A stretch of 9,388 bases of DNA from contig WFTX01000241.1 of assembly GCA_015485235.1 (NCBI GenBank), forward strand, positions 1 through 9,388. The letters are read 5' to 3'. The notes under the pieces were generated by a model. That model ran no database searches, was not told where the DNA came from, and saw only the letters and a list, made by a program, of their open reading frames with translations. Position numbers and translations under genes: made by a program. This document shows positions 5,852 through 9,388 of this stretch, in pieces. The DNA is from Nitrospirota bacterium (GTDB lineage Bacteria; Nitrospirota; Thermodesulfovibrionia; Thermodesulfovibrionales; JdFR-85). The first letter of the stretch is position 1. Every line of letters starts with the position of its first letter.

Positions 5852-6552
5852 TGCTGGAGATAACCAGCATAGGGAGCAGTAGCAGGGGAAACTGTTATCT
5901 GTTACAGTCAGGAGACTCTTCGCTGCTTCTTGAGTGTGGCTTTTCAATAAAGGAGATACGGGCGGGGCTTCCTGTCCGTATCTCATCTTTGGATGGCTGT
6001 CTAATAAGCCACGAACACAAAGACCACTCAAAAGCTATAAGGGATCTCCTCAGGATGGCAGTTGACTGCTATATGACGGAAGGAACGGCCGGAGCCCTGG
6101 GAATTGCGGATCATCACAGGGGCCACACGATAGTGGCAGGAAAGGTGATGAAGGTATCTGACTGGACAATCCTTCCCTATCCAACCATTCATGATGCAAG
6201 TGAGCCTGTGGGCTTCGTGATCCAGAAGGGAAAAAACAAACTTCTCTACGCCACAGACACGAGGTATCTGAATGTGACTGTGGCGGGGATAACTCATCTG
6301 ATGGTCGAGTGCAATTACATACTCGACCTTTTGAAGGAAAACACAGCTTCCGGGCTTGTCCCGAGGAGCGTAAAGAACAGGGTTTTGAGGACCCACATGG
6401 GGCTTGATACCCTGATAAAGTATCTCAGGAAAATCAATACAAAGACAATCAAACAGATATGGCTTCTTCACCTGAGTGATCTGAACAGCGATGAAGAGCG
6501 CATCTTGAAGACTGTTCAGGGAATCACGGGCAAAGAGGTCATAATCGCATAG
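5851..6552 (+). CDS. Metallo-beta-lactamase-fold hydrolase, YycJ/WalJ-like
   Basis: 233 residues, started by translational coupling (TAATG) with recT; no separate strong ribosome site is seen. The metal motif HxHxDH is intact: H54, H56, D58, H59 in SHEHKDH. H114 (TIHDA), D136 (YATDT) and H207 (LLHLSD) fit the remaining ligand positions. The opening ITSIGSSSRGNCYLL is typical of YycJ-like enzymes. Proteins of this family sit beside recT in many phages, and some family members are nucleases. Here it is the best candidate for the nuclease that supplies single strands to RecT (inference from position). A 9-bp inverted repeat with a 14-nt loop lies within codons 35-45. Confidence 0.88.
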   Translation: MLEITSIGSSSRGNCYLLQSGDSSLLLECGFSIKEIRAGLPVRISSLDGCLISHEHKDHSKAIRDLLRMAVDCYMTEGTAGALGIADHHRGHTIVAGKVMKVSDWTILPYPTIHDASEPVGFVIQKGKNKLLYATDTRYLNVTVAGITHLMVECNYILDLLKENTASGLVPRSVKNRVLRTHMGLDTLIKYLRKINTKTIKQIWLLHLSDLNSDEERILKTVQGITGKEVIIA

Positions 6553-6564
6553 AAAGGAGGAAAA

Positions 6565-7692
6565 ATGAAGATAATATTAAACTGCAAAGAGTTAAGGAAA
6601 AAGCTTGCACAGATAAAAGGCATATCCGGTTCGGCAAAGGTGATCGCATCGTTTCCTTTTTCATCTCATTTCCTGCTTGAAATAAAGGGAAACAGCGGGA
6701 GCATCTTTGCAACCGATCAGGAAACGGCAATCAAGCTTTTTCTTTCAGTAGAAGAGACTGAGGGTGATGCAAAGCTCTGTATCAATACAGGGGTGCTCTA
6801 CGATATAGTGAATGAACTTGATACAGAGACAATCACCATTGAAGCGAAAGACTCCGAGCATGTGGTTGTCAAGGCCGGAAAAAGCAAGTTCAAGATGAAC
6901 TGCTCAGACCCGGATGTATATCCCCAGTGGAACGACCCTCTTTACGAGGGGAATGTTTATACTGTGGTGCTTCCCGCAAAGAGGCTTCTTGAGATGATAG
7001 AAAAGACCCTCTTTGCAGCAGGGGAGTCAGATACGAGATTCACTCTGAACAGTCTGCTCTTCCACATTGAACCAGACTGGTTCAGACTGGTAGCCACAGA
7101 TGGCTCGAGGCTTGCCATGATAACGGACTACGAGGCAGAGACTCCTGCTCTCAAAGACCCTCTCAAGGTGATAGTGCCAAAAAGGGCATCTCTGGGACTG
7201 AGGAAACTCCTGAAGGACGAACCTGGTAGTGTTCAGATCACGATTACTGAAAAACTGGTCTGGTTTCTCCTTGAAGGCGGGGTATCTTTCCTTACACGCA
7301 CAATAGAGGGAAATTACCCGCCCTACGAGGATATAATTCCGAAATACGAAAATATGGCTTCCATCTCGAAGGAAGAATTCAGAAAGGCTCTCAGGCTTGC
7401 CTCGATAGTGGCAAGTGAAAACGGGAGTGTGGTAAAGCTGGAAGGCCAGAGTAAAAGTCTAACGGTAAAGGCAGAATCCCCTACAGGTAACTTCAATGAT
7501 GATATACAGGAGATCTACGGGGAAATGCCGGAATCGACAGGGTTCAATTACAGGTATCTGCTTGAGGCAATCGAGAGAATGGAAGGAGAGACCATATATT
7601 ACAGGTTTGACCCAGAAGAAAAGCTCTCACCAGTTGTCCTGACAGGCGATGACACTGACTTTCTCTATGTGGTTATGCCAGTCAGGTTATGA
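6565..7692 (+). CDS. dnaN: DNA polymerase III sliding clamp, beta subunit
   Basis: 375 residues, close to the usual bacterial length. AAAGGAGG (6553-6560) is placed 4 nt before the ATG and 12 nt after the MBL gene. Three clamp domains of about 120 residues each are expected. Family landmarks visible are TRFTLNSLLFHI (158-168), LVATDGSRLAM (175-185), EGNYPPYEDIIPK (248-260) and the C-terminal VVMPVRL (369-375). The clamp is a ring dimer that tethers polymerase and other factors to DNA. Its place inside the recombination operon shows it is an element-borne copy and not the host chromosomal dnaN, which normally sits beside dnaA and recF. No DNA polymerase gene is in the window, so it may act with the host polymerase or with one encoded further right. 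Confidence 0.95.
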   Translation: MKIILNCKELRKKLAQIKGISGSAKVIASFPFSSHFLLEIKGNSGSIFATDQETAIKLFLSVEETEGDAKLCINTGVLYDIVNELDTETITIEAKDSEHVVVKAGKSKFKMNCSDPDVYPQWNDPLYEGNVYTVVLPAKRLLEMIEKTLFAAGESDTRFTLNSLLFHIEPDWFRLVATDGSRLAMITDYEAETPALKDPLKVIVPKRASLGLRKLLKDEPGSVQITITEKLVWFLLEGGVSFLTRTIEGNYPPYEDIIPKYENMASISKEEFRKALRLASIVASENGSVVKLEGQSKSLTVKAESPTGNFNDDIQEIYGEMPESTGFNYRYLLEAIERMEGETIYYRFDPEEKLSPVVLTGDDTDFLYVVMPVRL

Positions 7693-7710
7693 GGTATTCG
7701 GGCGACAAGA

Positions 7711-7757
7711 GTAATACATTAGTATAGAGCATAACCCAGTAGGGACGCACCGAAAAG
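7711..7757 (+). promoter_or_regulatory. Composite leader or promoter element, copy 2
   Basis: GTAATACA (7711-7718), five bases, ATAGAGCA (7724-7731), CAGTAG (7737-7742) and CGAAAAG (7751-7757) repeat the words and order of copy 1, with AAGA just ahead in both. It begins 18 nt after the dnaN stop and leads into a hairpin and T-run before ssb. No -35 box fits. It may start an ssb-nrdJ transcript. Confidence 0.5.
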
Positions 7758-7790
7758 GCACTCACGGTTTTACCTTGAGTGCCTTTTTTT
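7753..7790 (+). terminator. Terminator-like hairpin between dnaN and ssb
   Basis: AAAAGGCACTCA (7753-7764) pairs perfectly with TGAGTGCCTTTT (7776-7787); after one mismatch, GG and CC close an inner loop. The T-run covers 7784-7790. It could end the upstream operon, but its position and preceding words match the leader hairpin at 1801-1836. Confidence 0.8.
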
Positions 7791-7823
7791 ATTTTCAAAT
7801 TTGTTTTTCAGGAGGAAACAACT

Positions 7824-8231
7824 ATGTATAACAAGGTGATCTTTGCAGGAAATCTAACAAGAAATCCTGAGATTCGTTACACCTCGTCTGGAACGGCAGT
7901 AACGACAATTACCCTTGCTGTGAATACAAAAGTCAAACAGGGTGATGAGTACAAGGACGAAGTGCTGTTTATTGATGCAGTTGTATTCGGCAGACAGGCC
8001 GAGAATATAGTCCAGTATCTCGGAAAGGGGAATCCCGTAATCGTTGACGGGAGACTCCGGGAGAGAAGGTGGGAATACGAAGGTAAGAAGATGCGCAAGA
8101 TGGAGGTTGTATCGAACAATGTGCGTTTTCTGCCAAAGGGAAGCAGCAACGGAAACGGGTCATCCTCACAGGAGACGGAGGCTGACCCTGAATTCGTCCC
8201 GCCGGAGACTACGGAACTCGAACCATTCTAA
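7824..8231 (+). CDS. ssb: Single-stranded DNA-binding protein
   Basis: 135 residues. The chosen start has AGGAGG at 7810-7815 at good spacing. An ATG 45 nt upstream (7779) is in frame but lies in the terminator hairpin and lacks a ribosome site, so it is rejected. The OB fold covers about residues 1-105: MYNKVIFAGNLTRNPEIRYT, the LFIDAVVFGRQAENIVQYLGKGNPV core, and DGRLRERRWEYEGKK. A short Gly/Ser/Asn linker (106-116) leads to an acidic tail that ends in ELEPF, the usual type of SSB tip that recruits repair and replication proteins. It protects single strands made by the element's recombination and replication proteins. It lies between two hairpin-bearing gaps, so it may be expressed separately from dnaN and nrdJ. 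Confidence 0.95.
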   Translation: MYNKVIFAGNLTRNPEIRYTSSGTAVTTITLAVNTKVKQGDEYKDEVLFIDAVVFGRQAENIVQYLGKGNPVIVDGRLRERRWEYEGKKMRKMEVVSNNVRFLPKGSSNGNGSSSQETEADPEFVPPETTELEPF

Positions 8232-8237
8232 AACTGT

Positions 8238-8274
8238 AAAAGCACCCTGTAGTCCTCTATGGGGTGCTTTTTTT
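8238..8274 (+). terminator. Terminator hairpin between ssb and nrdJ
   Basis: AAAAGCACCC (8238-8247) pairs with GGGTGCTTTT (8262-8271), and the T-run covers 8268-8274. It starts 7 nt after the ssb stop, as expected for an ssb terminator. Its stem arms are nearly the same as those of the hairpin at 1801-1833. It lacks the GTAATACA/ATAGAGCA words. Confidence 0.8.
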
Positions 8275-8301
8275 AACAAATAAGGAAAGGAGGTTTATAT
8301 T

Positions 8302-9388
8302 ATGAACATGAAGTTAGAAACACAAGAGATACCACTTACAGAGAATGCCAGAAGGGTTCTTGAGAGAAGGTATCTCAAGAAGGACGACCAGGGCAATATA
8401 ATAGAGACCCCTGAAGACCTTTTCAGGAGAGTGGCAAAGGCAATTGCATCGGCAGATGCCGAATACGGACATAGTGCTGACGAGATTGCAGAAACTGAAG
8501 AGACTTTTTACCAGATGATGGCACGCCTTGAGTTTCTTCCGAACAGTCCCACACTGATGAATGCCGGAAGGAGACTCGGACAACTCTCTGCCTGTTTTGT
8601 CCTGCCCATTGATGACTCAATGGAGAGCATCTTTGATGCGGTAAAGAACGCTGCCATAATCCACAAATCAGGAGGCGGGACGGGATTCAGTTTTTCCCGC
8701 CTTCGTCCTTCAGGTGATACGGTAGGGTCAACCAAAGGTGTGTCCTCTGGCCCGGTATCCTTCATGACTGTGTTCAATACAGCCACTGAAGCGGTCAAGC
8801 AGGGCGGAACCCGGAGGGGGGCAAATATGGGGATGCTCAGGGTGGACCATCCGGACATCCTCGAGTTCATCACCTGTAAGGATGACAATGACAAGATGAA
8901 TAACTTCAACATCTCAGTGGCCCTCACAGAGGAGTTCATGAAGGCGGTAGAGACTGACAGCGATTACAACCTTGTAAACCCGAGGACGGGTAAGGTGGTG
9001 AAGACACTCAGGGCACGGGATGTTTTCGATCTGATCGTGAAACATGCCTGGGGCAACGGTGAGCCCGGCATCGTCTTTCTTGACAGGATAAACGATGCAA
9101 ACCCCACCCCGGAGGTGGGAGCAATCGAGAGTACCAACCCCTGTGGTGAGCAACCCCTTTTGCCTTACGAGTCCTGTAACCTCGGATCTATCAATCTTGT
9201 AAAGATGATAGACAATCGAGAGGATCTTGACAATGTAGTCAGCCCTTTTGGTGGAATAGACTGGGAAAGACTCAAAAAGACGGTTCACAGTGCGGTTCAC
9301 TTTCTTGACAATGTGATAGACGTAAACAAATACCCCCTGCCCCAGATAGCCGAGATGACACGGGCAAACCGTAAGATCGGCCTCGGTG
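8302..9388 (+). CDS. nrdJ: Class II (adenosylcobalamin-dependent) ribonucleotide reductase, N-terminal part
   Basis: The gene is open to the window end: 362 codons plus one base, so the C terminus is missing. AAAGGAGGT (8286-8294) lies 7 nt before the ATG. It reduces ribonucleotides to deoxyribonucleotides; class II enzymes make their thiyl radical with coenzyme B12. Landmarks: LEFLPNSPTLMNAG (76-89), redox cysteine C98 in SACFVLP, HKSGGGTGFSFSRLRPSG (121-138), GTRRGANMG (169-177) and the active site NPCGEQPLLPYESCNLGSINL (279-299), with N279, the radical cysteine C281, E283 and the second redox cysteine C292. Class II is called from overall similarity in memory; a class I alpha subunit is less likely. 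A phage-borne copy would raise dNTP supply during replication. The missing C-terminal half should contain the shuttle cysteines. Confidence 0.93.
   Translation, partial: MNMKLETQEIPLTENARRVLERRYLKKDDQGNIIETPEDLFRRVAKAIASADAEYGHSADEIAETEETFYQMMARLEFLPNSPTLMNAGRRLGQLSACFVLPIDDSMESIFDAVKNAAIIHKSGGGTGFSFSRLRPSGDTVGSTKGVSSGPVSFMTVFNTATEAVKQGGTRRGANMGMLRVDHPDILEFITCKDDNDKMNNFNISVALTEEFMKAVETDSDYNLVNPRTGKVVKTLRARDVFDLIVKHAWGNGEPGIVFLDRINDANPTPEVGAIESTNPCGEQPLLPYESCNLGSINLVKMIDNREDLDNVVSPFGGIDWERLKKTVHSAVHFLDNVIDVNKYPLPQIAEMTRANRKIGLG

Noticed and set aside
7779..7823. Upstream in-frame start of ssb
   Set aside because: It lies in the terminator hairpin, and the extra 15 residues do not resemble an SSB N terminus.
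1..9388. CRISPR array, insertion sequence or replication-origin iterons
   Set aside because: I saw no regularly spaced direct repeats, no transposase, and no cluster of DnaA-box-like or iteron sequences on either strand.

Overview
The window looks like the left end of an integrated, phage-like element together with a short piece of host flank. Positions 1-371 appear to be host DNA: a minus-strand gene begins at position 6 with a near-perfect Shine-Dalgarno (SD) sequence, and a hairpin terminator lies at 153-181. At 372-396 there is a 25-nt copy of the 3' end of a tRNA gene on the minus strand, most like tRNA-Asp, with no tRNA body next to it. A tyrosine recombinase gene follows at once. This is the usual layout where a temperate phage or other integrative element has inserted into a tRNA 3' end; the intact tRNA should lie beyond the right end of the window.

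To the right of the integrase, every gene points rightward in a compact replication, recombination and nucleotide-metabolism block: a small zinc-ribbon protein, a Toprim primase-like protein, an SbcC/SMC-like ATPase with a zinc hook, RecT, a metallo-beta-lactamase-fold hydrolase, a DNA polymerase III beta clamp (dnaN), SSB, and the first 362 codons of a class II (adenosylcobalamin-dependent) ribonucleotide reductase. The first six are joined by overlaps or gaps of at most 12 nt. ATPase-RecT-MBL-SSB is a known grouping in phages, especially of Gram-positive hosts. Inferred roles: ATPase and MBL act on DNA ends, RecT anneals, SSB coats single strands, primase and clamp serve replication, and the reductase supplies dNTPs. 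No structural, lysis or conjugation gene is in view, so phage versus other integrative element is unproven.

The most unusual signal is regulatory. The divergent gap between integrase and operon (about 1726-1836) and the dnaN-ssb gap (about 7707-7790) hold two copies of one composite element: GTAATACA, five bases, ATAGAGCA, then CAGTAG, CGAAAAG and a strong hairpin with a T-run, ending shortly before the next gene. In the first gap no rightward gene lies upstream that would need terminating, so the hairpin is probably part of a leader (attenuator, antitermination target or small RNA) and not a gene-end terminator. The GTAATACA box also occurs there as a 13-bp inverted repeat.

Host identity is uncertain. 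Strong AGGAGG ribosome sites, moderate GC and heavy use of AGG/AGA arginine codons fit a bacterium such as a Nitrospirota or Firmicutes-like lineage, but this is only a guess.
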